From NCBI GenBank assembly GCA_022844275.1, contig JALHMB010000017.1:1-46317 (forward strand): a DNA stretch of 46,317 nucleotides. Direction: 5' to 3'. The stretch's first letter is position 1, and each line of letters begins with the position of its first letter. The position numbers and the translations under genes were made by a program. The stretch is from Hyphomicrobiaceae bacterium. Its GTDB lineage: Bacteria; Pseudomonadota; Alphaproteobacteria; Rhizobiales; Hyphomicrobiaceae. The notes beneath the pieces are model-generated. The model saw only the letters and a list, made by a program, of their open reading frames with translations, was not told the origin of the DNA and made no database searches. This document shows positions 25,842 through 34,548 of the stretch, one piece after another.

Positions 25842-26245
25842 TCATGATTTAGCGGATCGTGATCCAGACGCCATCTCGATAGTTGCCGTGGCCGCGACCA
25901 ACCTTCCGCATCGGCGGCCTGGAACTTAGCCCCGGTCACGACACGGAGGCTAACGATGTCAGCTTTCCGGCACCCAGCCGACTTGTCTCCCCAAGAAAGT
26001 AAGTCCTGGAGCAATGTTGTCAGGGTCCGCTATCTCTGCGGAGCGTTCGACGGCTGTGCCCCGCTTGCTGCAATTGCTTAGGACCGCTTCGGGCCAAAAA
26101 GAGACGAACGCCTTTATCCGGGCAGTGCCGTAGCACAAGGCAAGCGTCATGCCACAAGCAGACCTCGACGGACTGAAGCTGTCGAAACGAGTGGCGCCGC
26201 AACATGTCCGGAAGCGGGAAAATGTGTCAGCCACTCCAGCAGCGC
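25842..26245 (+). other. Intergenic stretch with no supportable gene
   Basis: This spacer lies downstream of both the channel (plus) and the ABC exporter operon (minus). The only frame of note is a minus-strand one starting with a GTG that overlaps the adaptor stop (26249) and running to 25959; it shows no motif and irregular composition, so I do not call it. Confidence 0.4.
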
Positions 26246-27430
26246 TCACGGAAAACGTACAGCAATGCCATCTTTCAGAGCTGCAGGTGGAAAGACCACC
26301 ACCATATCCCCCGGCTTCAGGCCTTCAGCTATTGCTGCAAGTCGACCGGAACGGCGGGCGATCGTCACCCGTCGTAAGCGCGCACGGCCATGCTCGACCG
26401 TGAATACCTCCCAGGCGTCGCCGCGGCGGAAGAGAGCGCCGATCGGTACCACCGTTGCCTTATCCAGTTCGTCGACGACGATTTTGACGTCAACCCGGTA
26501 GCCGTCACCGAGCGCCATCCAGGCTTCACGCGGGGAGGTGATATCGACGATGACCCAGACGCGCTGCTCCTCGACGCCTAGCGCTGAGACCTTGGTGAAC
26601 CCAGACGGTTCGACCCGTCGCACCCGCGCGTCCAAGGCTTTCGGACCGCCCCAGCGTTCGAGTAGGACCTTGGCACCCTCGCGGACAAGGGCCGCATCCG
26701 TGGTGAGGAGATCGACGGTAACCTCCAGGTCAGCCGGATTGCCGAGCTCCAGCAATGGGCCTCCAAGCGGCACCACCATCTCGCTTTCCTGAATAACCTT
26801 GAGGACCCTGCCATCGATCGGCGACGAGACGGGAAAGCGCTCCACCCCCTCATTCTCGCTACTGCGCTTCAAGGCCGCCCGGGCCTGATCGAGGGTATGC
26901 TCGGCGGCGTGGAGACGGAGCGCCGCTGCAACAACGTCACGCTCTGCCGCCTGATAGGTGAATGTATCACGCTCGAGCTGCGTCACGGTCACCACGCCGC
27001 GGGCTGAGAGTTGGGTCGTGCGATCGAGATCCGTGCGCGCCCGCGTGAGAAGCACCTTGGCACGCTCGTGCAGGGCTTGGGCTTCCTCGAGCGCAGCCTC
27101 GGCGGCCCCTACCCGTGCATCGAGTTCTTGCCGCACGCGCGGATCGAGGAGCGGCGAGATGTTGGGCGTAATGGTTGTAAGCGTATCGCCGGCCTTCACA
27201 GCGTCTCCGGCACGCACCATGGAGCGAGGTACGCGACCGGCGAGAGGCGCGGACACAACGAAGCGGTCACGTACCCTGGTTCTGCCGTCCTCCTCAACGA
27301 TGGCCGTGAACCGCTGTTCCGCCACCGGTGCGACCTCCACAAGCACCGCCCGCGGCTGCAAGAGCCAATAGATGCCAAGCACGCCAACGGTCATCAAGCC
27401 GGCAATGATCGCGTTTCGTCGCTGGAGCAT
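26246..27430 (-). CDS. HlyD-family periplasmic adaptor of the second ABC exporter
   Basis: The 394-residue membrane fusion protein has an N-terminal anchor at about 8-25 (IIAGLMTVGVLGIYWLLQPR). A lipoyl/barrel region follows (APLAGRVPRSMVRAGDAVKA), then a long coiled-coil hairpin at about 105-200, the second lipoyl half (PIDGRVLKVIQESEMVVPLG) and a membrane-proximal domain. It is the last gene of the operon ATPase-permease-adaptor, two bases after the permease stop. In the first exporter (10814-13890) the order is the opposite. Its substrate is unknown. Confidence 0.88.
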   Translation of the reverse strand: MLQRRNAIIAGLMTVGVLGIYWLLQPRAVLVEVAPVAEQRFTAIVEEDGRTRVRDRFVVSAPLAGRVPRSMVRAGDAVKAGDTLTTITPNISPLLDPRVRQELDARVGAAEAALEEAQALHERAKVLLTRARTDLDRTTQLSARGVVTVTQLERDTFTYQAAERDVVAAALRLHAAEHTLDQARAALKRSSENEGVERFPVSSPIDGRVLKVIQESEMVVPLGGPLLELGNPADLEVTVDLLTTDAALVREGAKVLLERWGGPKALDARVRRVEPSGFTKVSALGVEEQRVWVIVDITSPREAWMALGDGYRVDVKIVVDELDKATVVPIGALFRRGDAWEVFTVEHGRARLRRVTIARRSGRLAAIAEGLKPGDMVVVFPPAALKDGIAVRFP

Positions 27431-27432
27431 GC

Positions 27433-29799
27433 TCAGTCTCGTGTCTTGAGAACGGCAACCAGATCAAGATTATCGATCCGGCGGCGCACGACGAAGGCGC
27501 TGGCGGCTGCGGCTGCGATCACAACGAGAGCGGCCATGGCATAACTGCGGGGCTCAATCACGACTGGCACTTGAAATGATTCGCGCACGCGTAGCGAGAC
27601 AATGAACTTGATTAGAGCGTAGCCGGCGGTGAGCCCGATCGGAATAGCCACGATGAGCTCGAACACCAGCTCGCTGAGCAGGATGGTGGCCACCTCCCGG
27701 CGGGTAAAGCCGAGGATGCGCAGGCTCGCGAGCTCCCAAGCCCGCTCCTGCAGCGCCACCCGTGCGCTGTTGTAGACAACTCCGATCGCAATTAGCAGAC
27801 CGAAACCTGCAAGAACGAGGGCGCCCACGATGATCATGCCGGCGATCGTCTCGTCGAAGAGGGCCAGCCACAGGGCCTTCACGGAGCTGGCCTCTATCTT
27901 CGGCATCGCCTGGATGCGCTGCCAGACTATACGAGACTGGCTCTCATCCAGCTTGAGTGACGCCGCATTGAAAGCATCGTCTTCGCGCATCATCCGGTTC
28001 AGAGCCGCAATGTCCATTGTCGCCGAGACGCCAAGAATGTCGTCGGAGATCTTCACAAGGCACAAGTGAAAGACTGGGCGCTTGGCCTCCTGGACTTCGA
28101 CCGTGATAATGTCTCCGATCTGGAGACCGAGATGCTCAGCAAGCGGGCGGCTCAGCATCAACCCATCGTCCGGCACAGCAACAGATGCCAGTGCGGCGTC
28201 CCTCAGCACCTTGAGCTCCGACTGGCTGGAGAGCCCAACGAGCGAGGTGCGGTAGCTGCGGTGACCGGCGACAAGTCGCGCTGGCACGATGCGCTGCCCC
28301 TCTACCAGCAATACCCCAGGGACCGACCGAAGCTCGTGAAGGGCGCGGGCCGGCACTGGCGTGACGAACGTAACAAACGCGTCGCCCCGCTCGATCCGGC
28401 CGAACGCGACATCGATCATGTGGGCAATCGCGTCGAACCAAAACAGGCCGAACAGGACCAACGGAACCGCCAAGGCGATGCCAGATATGGTGAGAAGCGT
28501 GCGAACGGGCCTGCCCACAATCGTGCGCAGTGCCATCAGGTAGGACATCGGGATGCCCCGCTCGGACATGACGCCGATGTGCTGGGCGAGTGGCGTGACC
28601 GCCGGGACCTGCGGCCGCATACCCTCGGCGGGAGGAAGCCTGGCAACACGGTAGACGGCTGTGGCCGCGGCAGCGTTGGCCACCAGCAAGCTTGCAAGAA
28701 CGGCCAGCGCCACGATCCATGGCGCAAGATGCGCCTCGAGCGCCGGGAACCGGAAGAACGCGCGGTAGCTGTCGATCACTAGAACTGCGAACCACGCCCC
28801 AAGCGCCAGGCCGATCCCGGCCCCAATGAGTGCGATCACAGTTACAAACTTGAAGTAGTGGAGGGCAATCGGGAGATTGGACAAACCCAGGGCCTTGAGC
28901 GAGGCGATCTGCTCACGCTGCGCCTCGATCAGGCGGCCGAGCACGACATGCAGCAAGAATGCAGCAATGCCGAAGAAGACGGTGGGCATGACGATGCTCA
29001 AGGTCTCCTGCTCGGCGAGCTCATCCTCCAGCAACCGGTTCGAGGGCAGTTCGCGCCGATCGTGGGCGCCGATACCGCCGTACGGGATCAAGAGCCGGTC
29101 AAGCTCCTCGATGACCGCCGCCTTGGCCGCCCCGGGCCCGAGCGTGATGACCAGATCATTGAAAGCGCCCTGCATGTCGAACGCGCCGGCCACCGCGTCT
29201 TCGCTCGCCCACAACACGACGAAATTACGGTCGTCCGGCAGTGGAAGGGCGGAGCGCGTCGCGAACACGAACTCCGGCGACAGCGCGGTGCCGGCAACGC
29301 GGAACACCTGAAGCCGCCCGTTGAGAATGACCTCGATTGCGTCGCCCGGACGTATCATGCGGGCGTGGGCAAAGGCTGCATTGATGATGATCTCATCGCG
29401 ACGTGCGGGATCGATCCAGCGGCCCTCGACCAGATGGAGCCGGTTCAGCGCAGGTTGACTGGACGGGGGGACCGAGATGATGCGTCCCGAGATCGGCAGT
29501 TCCGTATCCGCACGGATGACCCGCACCATCTGGGTCACGCGAGCTTCGACCACGCCAATCCCGTCGATCTCGCGAATGCGCTCCACCAGCGAATTCGGCG
29601 CACGCTTCAGGCTGGCAAAGACATCGCCGAAGCGCTCAGTTCGATAGTGCGCATCCATGGCCCCGACCAGAGCCAGGTAGTTGGATACTGACATCACCAG
29701 CACGGCAAGGCCTGCCGCAATCAGCAATGCGATGCTCAGCACCTGCGTCCGCATGGCCCACAGGTCGCGCAGTACCTTGATGTCGAGCACATTCACCAT
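27433..29799 (-). CDS. Large ABC permease with two FtsX domains
   Basis: The 788-residue inner-membrane protein starts with TM1 ([20 protein letters not shown]) and a first periplasmic domain. A three-span FtsX block lies at about 265-400 ([20 protein letters not shown]). A second TM and periplasmic domain begin near 430 ([20 protein letters not shown]), and a second FtsX block closes the protein ([20 protein letters not shown] and the last spans). This double architecture works as a monomer equivalent of the MacB/LolCE dimer. It overlaps the ATPase gene by seven bases. Confidence 0.88.
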   Translation of the reverse strand: MVNVLDIKVLRDLWAMRTQVLSIALLIAAGLAVLVMSVSNYLALVGAMDAHYRTERFGDVFASLKRAPNSLVERIREIDGIGVVEARVTQMVRVIRADTELPISGRIISVPPSSQPALNRLHLVEGRWIDPARRDEIIINAAFAHARMIRPGDAIEVILNGRLQVFRVAGTALSPEFVFATRSALPLPDDRNFVVLWASEDAVAGAFDMQGAFNDLVITLGPGAAKAAVIEELDRLLIPYGGIGAHDRRELPSNRLLEDELAEQETLSIVMPTVFFGIAAFLLHVVLGRLIEAQREQIASLKALGLSNLPIALHYFKFVTVIALIGAGIGLALGAWFAVLVIDSYRAFFRFPALEAHLAPWIVALAVLASLLVANAAAATAVYRVARLPPAEGMRPQVPAVTPLAQHIGVMSERGIPMSYLMALRTIVGRPVRTLLTISGIALAVPLVLFGLFWFDAIAHMIDVAFGRIERGDAFVTFVTPVPARALHELRSVPGVLLVEGQRIVPARLVAGHRSYRTSLVGLSSQSELKVLRDAALASVAVPDDGLMLSRPLAEHLGLQIGDIITVEVQEAKRPVFHLCLVKISDDILGVSATMDIAALNRMMREDDAFNAASLKLDESQSRIVWQRIQAMPKIEASSVKALWLALFDETIAGMIIVGALVLAGFGLLIAIGVVYNSARVALQERAWELASLRILGFTRREVATILLSELVFELIVAIPIGLTAGYALIKFIVSLRVRESFQVPVVIEPRSYAMAALVVIAAAAASAFVVRRRIDNLDLVAVLKTRD

Positions 29800-30542
29800 G
29801 TCACGTCTTCTGCTCGCAGCGGGGTGCGGTTCAACTCCTCGCGCGCAATTCGACCACCGCTCAGCCGTAGAATGCGGTTCGCCATCCCCGCAATGGCCGA
29901 GTTATGCGTGATGACGACCGTCGTTGTACCGAGCTCGGCATTGACCTTGGAAATTGCTCCAAGAACAAGTCGTCCCGTGTCAGCGTCGAGAGCGCCGGTT
30001 GGCTCGTCGCACAGCAGGATGTCGGGGCGCTTCACAATGGCGCGCGCAACGGCGACGCGCTGCTGCTCACCGCCCGAGAGCTGCGATGGAAAGTAATCCA
30101 GTCGGTGCGAGAGCCCGACGAGCTCCAGCGCCTCTTCAGGGCACATCGGGTCGCTGGCGATCTGGGCGACGAGCCGAACATTCTCGCGCACCGTCAGGTT
30201 GGGGATCAGGTTGTAGAATTGAAAGACAAAGCCAACATGCTCGCGGCGGTAGGCTGTAAGATCAGCGTCGCTCGCCCCCGTCAACTCATGGTCCCGCCAT
30301 GTAGCGCTACCGGAGGTCGGAGCGTCGAGCCCGCCAAGTATGTTGAGCAAGGTTGACTTGCCAGAACCCGACGGACCCAACAGGACGAGGAATTCCCCCT
30401 GGCGTATCTCAAGGTCGACGTCTCTGAGCGCATAGACGCACGCATCACCCGAACCGTAGACTTTCGAGAGTCCGCGCGCGATGAAGACGGGGTGGTCCCC
30501 TGCCAGGGCCCGCGGTTGGCTGGTGTCTTCTCCTAGAGTCAT
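29793..30542 (-). CDS. ABC transporter ATP-binding protein of the second exporter
   Basis: The 249-residue cytoplasmic ATPase has Walker A GPSGSGKS at 56-63, a Q-loop in [13 protein letters not shown], the signature LSGGEQQ at 155-161 and Walker B ILLCDE at 175-180 followed by PTGALD. It is the first gene of the operon and belongs to the MacB/LolD group, which powers FtsX-type permeases. The ATG 30542 has a purine-rich GAGAGAGGGG upstream. The FNR/FixK-like box at 30611-30624 lies 69 bases away in the divergent gap shared with the universal stress gene and could act on either side. Confidence 0.9.
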   Translation of the reverse strand: MTLGEDTSQPRALAGDHPVFIARGLSKVYGSGDACVYALRDVDLEIRQGEFLVLLGPSGSGKSTLLNILGGLDAPTSGSATWRDHELTGASDADLTAYRREHVGFVFQFYNLIPNLTVRENVRLVAQIASDPMCPEEALELVGLSHRLDYFPSQLSGGEQQRVAVARAIVKRPDILLCDEPTGALDADTGRLVLGAISKVNAELGTTTVVITHNSAIAGMANRILRLSGGRIAREELNRTPLRAEDVTW

Positions 30543-30610
30543 GCCCCCTCTCTCGCATCTGGTTGCCCGTCCTGGCCATGACCAATGTCGCCATTGCCTC
30601 GATGGTAGGC

Positions 30611-30624
30611 TTGACTTACGTCAA
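30611..30624. promoter_or_regulatory. FNR/FixK-type box between ABC exporter and universal stress gene
   Basis: TTGACTTACGTCAA is a perfect palindrome in its half sites (TTGAC/GTCAA) with the usual 4-base gap. It lies 79 bases upstream of the universal stress protein ATG and 69 bases upstream of the exporter ATPase. Universal stress genes are common FNR/FixK targets in Hyphomicrobiales. Confidence 0.6.
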
Positions 30625-30702
30625 TGCCACGAGAGGGCCGTAGCGGAGAACGAGTTCGAGCAATACCGTACTTCTACGTCTCCATTACGAGCGGGTTCGA
30701 CT

Positions 30703-31140
30703 ATGTAGAGGCATCTGCTGATAGCAACCGACGGCTCGGAGCTGGCCGCTACCGCGGTGGCAGGTGCGCTTTCCCTCGCGAAGGCGATTGGAGCGAGGAT
30801 GACGGCCGTGACGGTAACGGATATTTTTCCCACCGGACCTTACAGCCCGATACCCATGCCTTCGGTCATCGAGCGCTATGAGACGAGCGCGGCGGAGAGC
30901 GCCGCCAAGATTCTCGCGTCGGTTAGCGAAGCGGCCGAGGAGTTCGGAGTTACGTGCGATACGATTCACGTCAAGGATCAGGCGCCGGCAGAGGGTATTG
31001 TTGCGGTCGCGGCCGAGAGGGAATGCGATTTGATCGTCATGGCTTCCCACGGACGCCGCGGCATTACGCGGATCTTGCTCGGGAGCCAAGCGCAGAAGGT
31101 CGTGACACAAAGCCCCGTCTCCGTGCTTGTCTATCGATAA
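30703..31140 (+). CDS. Universal stress protein (UspA family) with TAG as second codon
   Basis: The frame reads ATG TAG AGG, then HLLIATDGSELAATAVAGAL, the normal beginning of a UspA domain, and continues without interruption to the stop at 31140. The nucleotide-binding end is present (SHGRRGITRILLGSQAQKVV then SPVSVLVYR), about 144 residues in all. A normal gene would read ATG TAC AGG, so one C-to-G change explains the stop. Other possible starts are rare codons just after it (CTG 30715) or GTG 30757, which removes the first beta strand. The protein is therefore either made from a non-standard start, lost, or affected by a base-call error. Everything after codon 2 is intact. Confidence 0.75.
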
Positions 31141-31202
31141 TTTGGCCACGGAGACCGCGCCCGATTCCCAACCGACACTCAACGCTTTCACCGTGCGGTA
31201 GG

Positions 31203-31569
31203 CTAGCGCGTCACCGCGTGCTCGTAGATATTCTTGCTCTTGCGCGTTATGAATGCGCACGAGCGCTTCGATTGACTCGATCACGCGCTGCGCATCCCGG
31301 ATCAAATAACGATCAACATCCGAAGCGACCGGATCAGCCGCAATGCGGTCGAGCAGTCTTGCCTGATGCATGATTTTGCGGTGAGGACGACTCATGGCGG
31401 CCAGACCGTGCCTGTCGGATAGATATTTCGAAAGCCTAGGGTAGACGGTGGCCTCGTCCTCCCGCTCGTGCGCCACGATTTGTTTGCTTACGACAGTATT
31501 GGCCTCGACAATCAACGACACAGCCGCTGCCGGCGCGGCCGCTAGAGACTCGCGCGATCGGATGATCGG
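31203..31569 (-). pseudogene. Truncated, frameshifted hemerythrin-domain protein
   Basis: The minus strand encodes KQIVAHEREDEATVYPRLSK, then DRHGLAAMSRPHRKIMHQAR and YLIRDAQRVIESIEALVRIH, the second half of a hemerythrin HHE-type protein with the HxxxE iron-ligand segment. After HNAQEQE the natural ending IYEHAVTR and its stop (31203-31205) lie in the next frame, so one base is missing near 31231-31236. Upstream a stop at 31570-31572 closes the frame and the first iron-ligand helix is absent; the only possible start is GTG 31521. As it stands the frame runs on through the antisense of the universal stress gene. It is a remnant of an oxygen- or NO-responsive di-iron protein. Confidence 0.75.
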
Positions 31570-31601
31570 CTAACTTTTCAGCCGTTTGCACCATTGCATC
31601 A

Positions 31602-31615
31602 TTGATCTGGATCAT
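31602..31615. promoter_or_regulatory. FNR/FixK-like box beside the hemerythrin remnant
   Basis: TTGATCTGGATCAT is one base off the TTGAT-N4-ATCAA palindrome. It sits 30 bases beyond the broken start region of the hemerythrin remnant and may be the leftover promoter of that gene, or an additional site for the cytochrome further on. Confidence 0.5.
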
Positions 31616-31827
31616 AACTCCCCGGCCGGTGCTCGCAGCCGGCTATCAAGCGCAATGCCCCCAAGTACTGGCCGCATTGTCGGCTTCGGGCTGGCGCCGG
31701 ACTTGCCACACCCTCAAACATGAGCCCGCGAGAGCGGCTGTCGCGACGGTATACGGGAGATTGTCGATGCGCATTATCGACCGGTTCTGCACGGCCAATC
31801 TGATCAATACTAGGCATCCTGGGGGCT

Positions 31828-31841
31828 TTGATCATGATCAA
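31828..31841. promoter_or_regulatory. Perfect FNR/FixK box ahead of the small cytochrome c
   Basis: TTGATCATGATCAA is a complete palindrome and an exact match to the FNR-type consensus. Its 3' edge lies 60 bases upstream of ATG 31902; a class II arrangement would start transcription near 31876 with a 25-base leader. This is the best-matching site of the five in the window. Confidence 0.75.
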
Positions 31842-31901
31842 CCGGTCGGCGTCGATTGCGCATAACCTATGCATTAAAAGCTTCCTTGTAGGTGTAGTCA
31901 G

Positions 31902-32174
31902 ATGACGCCGAACCTCCGCAGTACTTGGATTGGCCCCTTTTCTCTGATGGCGGTCGTGCTCTCCGCTATTTCGGCGCATGCAGAAGCGCCGCTTTACAAA
32001 GAACACTGCGCCAAATGCCACGCGCGTGCTGGCACGCTCGCGACGAACCTTAAGGGGCAAACTGCGGAGGAGAAAGCATCCCGCCTGGAGGCGTTTCTCC
32101 AGTCCCACCATGCAAATGATCCACAGGTGCGAGCGAGGATCATTGCCTACCTCATCGAGCTGTCGAAGAGTTGA
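31902..32174 (+). CDS. Small secreted cytochrome c without a distal Met
   Basis: 90 residues: a signal peptide ending at about AHA-EAP (27), a heme site CAKCH at 36-40, a Gly/Lys loop, and a C-terminal helix (RARIIAYLIELSKS). No Met occurs after the heme motif, so the sixth ligand cannot be the usual Met; His69 or His70 (QSHHAND) are the candidates, or the heme may be five-coordinate. It is preceded by a perfect FNR/FixK box and ends three bases before the convergent flavocytochrome gene. It is likely a carrier or sensor cytochrome made under low oxygen. Confidence 0.82.
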   Translation: MTPNLRSTWIGPFSLMAVVLSAISAHAEAPLYKEHCAKCHARAGTLATNLKGQTAEEKASRLEAFLQSHHANDPQVRARIIAYLIELSKS

Positions 32175-32177
32175 CGA

Positions 32178-33620
32178 TCAGCTCAGGCTGAACAGTACGG
32201 CTCCAAGGACGAGCACTAAAAGAATGGCAATGGCTTGTCGTCTGCGGTGGCGGTCGAGTCTTCCCTTGCCGGCGCCGAAATCGAATCGCTCATAGTGGAT
32301 CGCATTCGCCGGTACGCCCAGCTCCAGCAGCGTATCCGTTGCACTTTCCATCATGAGGGGCGGACCGCAGACGTACGCAATCGCGTCACGTGGCGATGGT
32401 CCCAGGGCCTCCTTGACATGCTCCGGCCGGACAGGACCCTGGAGAAACGCAGGAAGTCGTGCATCAGTATCGACTAAGTAGCGAACCGAAAGATTCAACT
32501 GCGATTGCAGCGCGGACACGCGTGCAATGCAGGTGATTTCCTGAGGACTCCTGGCTGCATAAAGGAGCTGGAAGGACCTACCGTCGCCCTCGGATGCCGC
32601 CTCCTCGAGCATACCAAGTAGCGGCGCGATACCCACGCCGCCAGCCAGCATGATTACGCGCTTTCCAGTCCCATCCAGAACAAAACTGCCATGCGGGCCA
32701 TCGACGGCGACCCGTGTGCCGGGCTCGGTCTCGCCGAAGCCATCTGTACAGTCGCCGGCCTCCCGGATAATGAGCCTCAGCCGGGGCAGTTCCGCCGGCG
32801 CCGAGGCTATTGAGAACGGGTGGTCGTGAAAGGGCGGTGAATTCGGCGCAAGTGTGAGCCAGATGAACTGGCCAGCGCGGAAATCGAAGTGGTCGAGATT
32901 CTTGCTGATGAGCGTCATGCCCCATGTTCGTGGGCCGAGCGGCGCGACGCTCTCGACTTGCCACCTTGACCGCCACATACGCCACGGCCGAACCGCATAC
33001 ACGTTCAGCAGCGCAACTGCCGCCACTGCCGCAGCAGCGATCCAAAAGTAGTACAGGAGGCCTTCAGGGCTGTAGGTGCCGACAGTCAGCGCGTGGTGCA
33101 GGACGGTCAATGCCACGGCACCTGCCATCAGGCCATGCGAGGCGCGCCAAACTTCGTACCGCCATGCGATCCGCTCCCTTAGAGCACCCAATGCAACCAG
33201 AAGAAACAGCGCTCCCAGCGCGACGACACCCGACCGTAGACGCGGACTGGCCAGCATGCCCGTCAATCTCGTCCATGCAGCGCTCGGGTCGGACGCAAAG
33301 GTCGATGCCACATAGCCAAGTGGGTGCAGTAGCGCGAACAACAGCAAGCCGTAGGCAGCTATGCGATGGAAACCCATGGTCCTGTCGAGCCCGATGCGAC
33401 CGGACAGATTTTCATAGCGCCCGGAGCTCAGAAACTGGAGAAGGATGAGGGCAAACGCGATCAAGCCAAGAGCAGTTGCAAACTCGTGCAGCGGTGCGAT
33501 GGCCTCCACGCCACTCAATCGGGCTGCCAGCAGTGGGACCAGAGCCAGCGCTATAAACCCGGCAGCCAATACCCCGCCATGTACACCGGGTGCGGAACCC
33601 TTTCTCCTTGCCGAACGCAT
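32178..33620 (-). CDS. Ferric-reductase-like membrane flavocytochrome (FAD/NAD(P)H oxidoreductase)
   Basis: 480 residues from ATG 33620 (GTG 33626 is also possible). About six spans in the first 230 residues form a ferric-reductase-like transmembrane domain with paired His (FHRIAAYGLLLFALLHPLGY and WRASHGLMAGAVALTVLHHA), suited to binding two hemes. The second half is a ferredoxin-reductase module: FAD site HDHPFSIASAP, NAD(P)H site MLAGGVGIAPLLGML, and CGPPLM near the end. An extra span closes the protein (AIAILLVLVLGAVLFSLS), which is not usual. It passes electrons across the inner membrane, possibly to periplasmic metal or heme acceptors. The small cytochrome next door is transcribed towards it. 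Confidence 0.87.
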   Translation of the reverse strand: MRSARRKGSAPGVHGGVLAAGFIALALVPLLAARLSGVEAIAPLHEFATALGLIAFALILLQFLSSGRYENLSGRIGLDRTMGFHRIAAYGLLLFALLHPLGYVASTFASDPSAAWTRLTGMLASPRLRSGVVALGALFLLVALGALRERIAWRYEVWRASHGLMAGAVALTVLHHALTVGTYSPEGLLYYFWIAAAAVAAVALLNVYAVRPWRMWRSRWQVESVAPLGPRTWGMTLISKNLDHFDFRAGQFIWLTLAPNSPPFHDHPFSIASAPAELPRLRLIIREAGDCTDGFGETEPGTRVAVDGPHGSFVLDGTGKRVIMLAGGVGIAPLLGMLEEAASEGDGRSFQLLYAARSPQEITCIARVSALQSQLNLSVRYLVDTDARLPAFLQGPVRPEHVKEALGPSPRDAIAYVCGPPLMMESATDTLLELGVPANAIHYERFDFGAGKGRLDRHRRRQAIAILLVLVLGAVLFSLS

Positions 33621-33776
33621 GACCACAAGACCAATCCGATCGTCGCCGTCTCGTCGAGGGTAATTTAGTCTAGATTGCGGGCGGCTTGATATTGAATTGC
33701 CGTCATTACAGCATCCCGACGACGACCCCGTAATTGGTCTTGCTCGATGGAGCGCGCTCGGATCGAAGGCGAAGAG

Positions 33777-34118
33777 CTAACTGACCGGCTTGCAACGCGT
33801 CCAAACCTCTGGACCTCCGACTTGACCGGAGCGATTCAGGTGTATCTGTTCTTGGCCGCGTATCATCCTCATTGTCACCTCGCTGCCAGCCCCAGCCTCA
33901 TTGGCAGGTACCAAGTAGTCGAAGCTGTATCGGGTGTAACGGCCCTGAACCTTGTTGCGCCCGGGGGTAACGATGGTCGCGCCGTCGATAGTGAAATGGC
34001 TTGTGCCGTGGCACCAATCGCCGTCTATGGCATCGGCGCGCGCTGGCGCTGCAAGAAAGCAGGCCAAGGACAAAGCCATGCCCGTGGTGAAAACCACAAT
34101 TCCCGGCCGTTTGCGCAT
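33777..34118 (-). CDS. Secreted protein of unknown function
   Basis: The 113-residue protein has a signal peptide (KRPGIVVFTTGMALSLACFL) cleaved about ARA-DAI. The mature part is a compact beta-rich domain with two Cys (DGDWCHG and the end WTRCKPVS), likely disulfide-linked, and the pattern TIDGATIVTPGRNKVQGRYT. I know of similar uncharacterised proteins in Hyphomicrobiales but not of a function. It has a good GAGAGGA ribosome site and stands alone. Confidence 0.75.
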   Translation of the reverse strand: MRKRPGIVVFTTGMALSLACFLAAPARADAIDGDWCHGTSHFTIDGATIVTPGRNKVQGRYTRYSFDYLVPANEAGAGSEVTMRMIRGQEQIHLNRSGQVGGPEVWTRCKPVS

Positions 34119-34548
34119 GAGGTCCTCTCGAGTTCGACGGAGTGCGCGATTGAATACGTCACCTCAGCTAGTGCTGCGCCGACAGGAAGAGGGGCTCTCG
34201 TTTGGCCCATCCCGATTGGCGGCTGTTGAGCGCACAACAGACTTGCGGTGAGATGAGGCAAGTGACCATATGCCTGCACTTGCCAACCCGCGCTTCCAAT
34301 TCACGACGCGGCAACTTGATGACAAGAAGTCAATCATCGGCCTCGCCAAAATCTCCCTAGGGAAAGGGGGGAAAGAGCCGGCGAGCACGCGCCCGGCTGT
34401 GATTACACTCGCAGTCTGGTGCTCTATCCGATTGGAGTATCGGGCTTGAACGCTGCCGCTTCGACCGACGGTCGATCGGTCGAGCACGCCCGCGCATGGG
34501 ACCCCTATACCACACGGTCACCCTCATGGACGAACCAACCTCAGTTAC
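34119..34548 (+). other. Intergenic stretch containing one inverted repeat
   Basis: No gene I can support; the open frames here are antisense or shifted noise. The only structured element is the 23-base inverted repeat at 34461-34483, listed separately. Confidence 0.4.
34461..34483. promoter_or_regulatory. Perfect 8+7+8 inverted repeat, possible operator
   Basis: TCGACCGA (34461-34468) is the exact reverse complement of TCGGTCGA (34476-34483), with a 7-base centre. The symmetry and length are those of a TetR-type operator, but no TetR gene is nearby and the site lies downstream of the DUF2892 gene, so the role is open. Confidence 0.3.

Noticed and set aside
25959-26249. Minus-strand frame whose GTG overlaps the ABC adaptor stop
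   Set aside because: The overlap imitates translational coupling, but there is no motif and the composition is uneven. Likely chance.
30685-31202. Extension of the hemerythrin frame through the antisense of the universal stress gene
   Set aside because: It is a read-through caused by the frameshift; the natural end IYEHAVTR and stop are found in the next frame at 31203.
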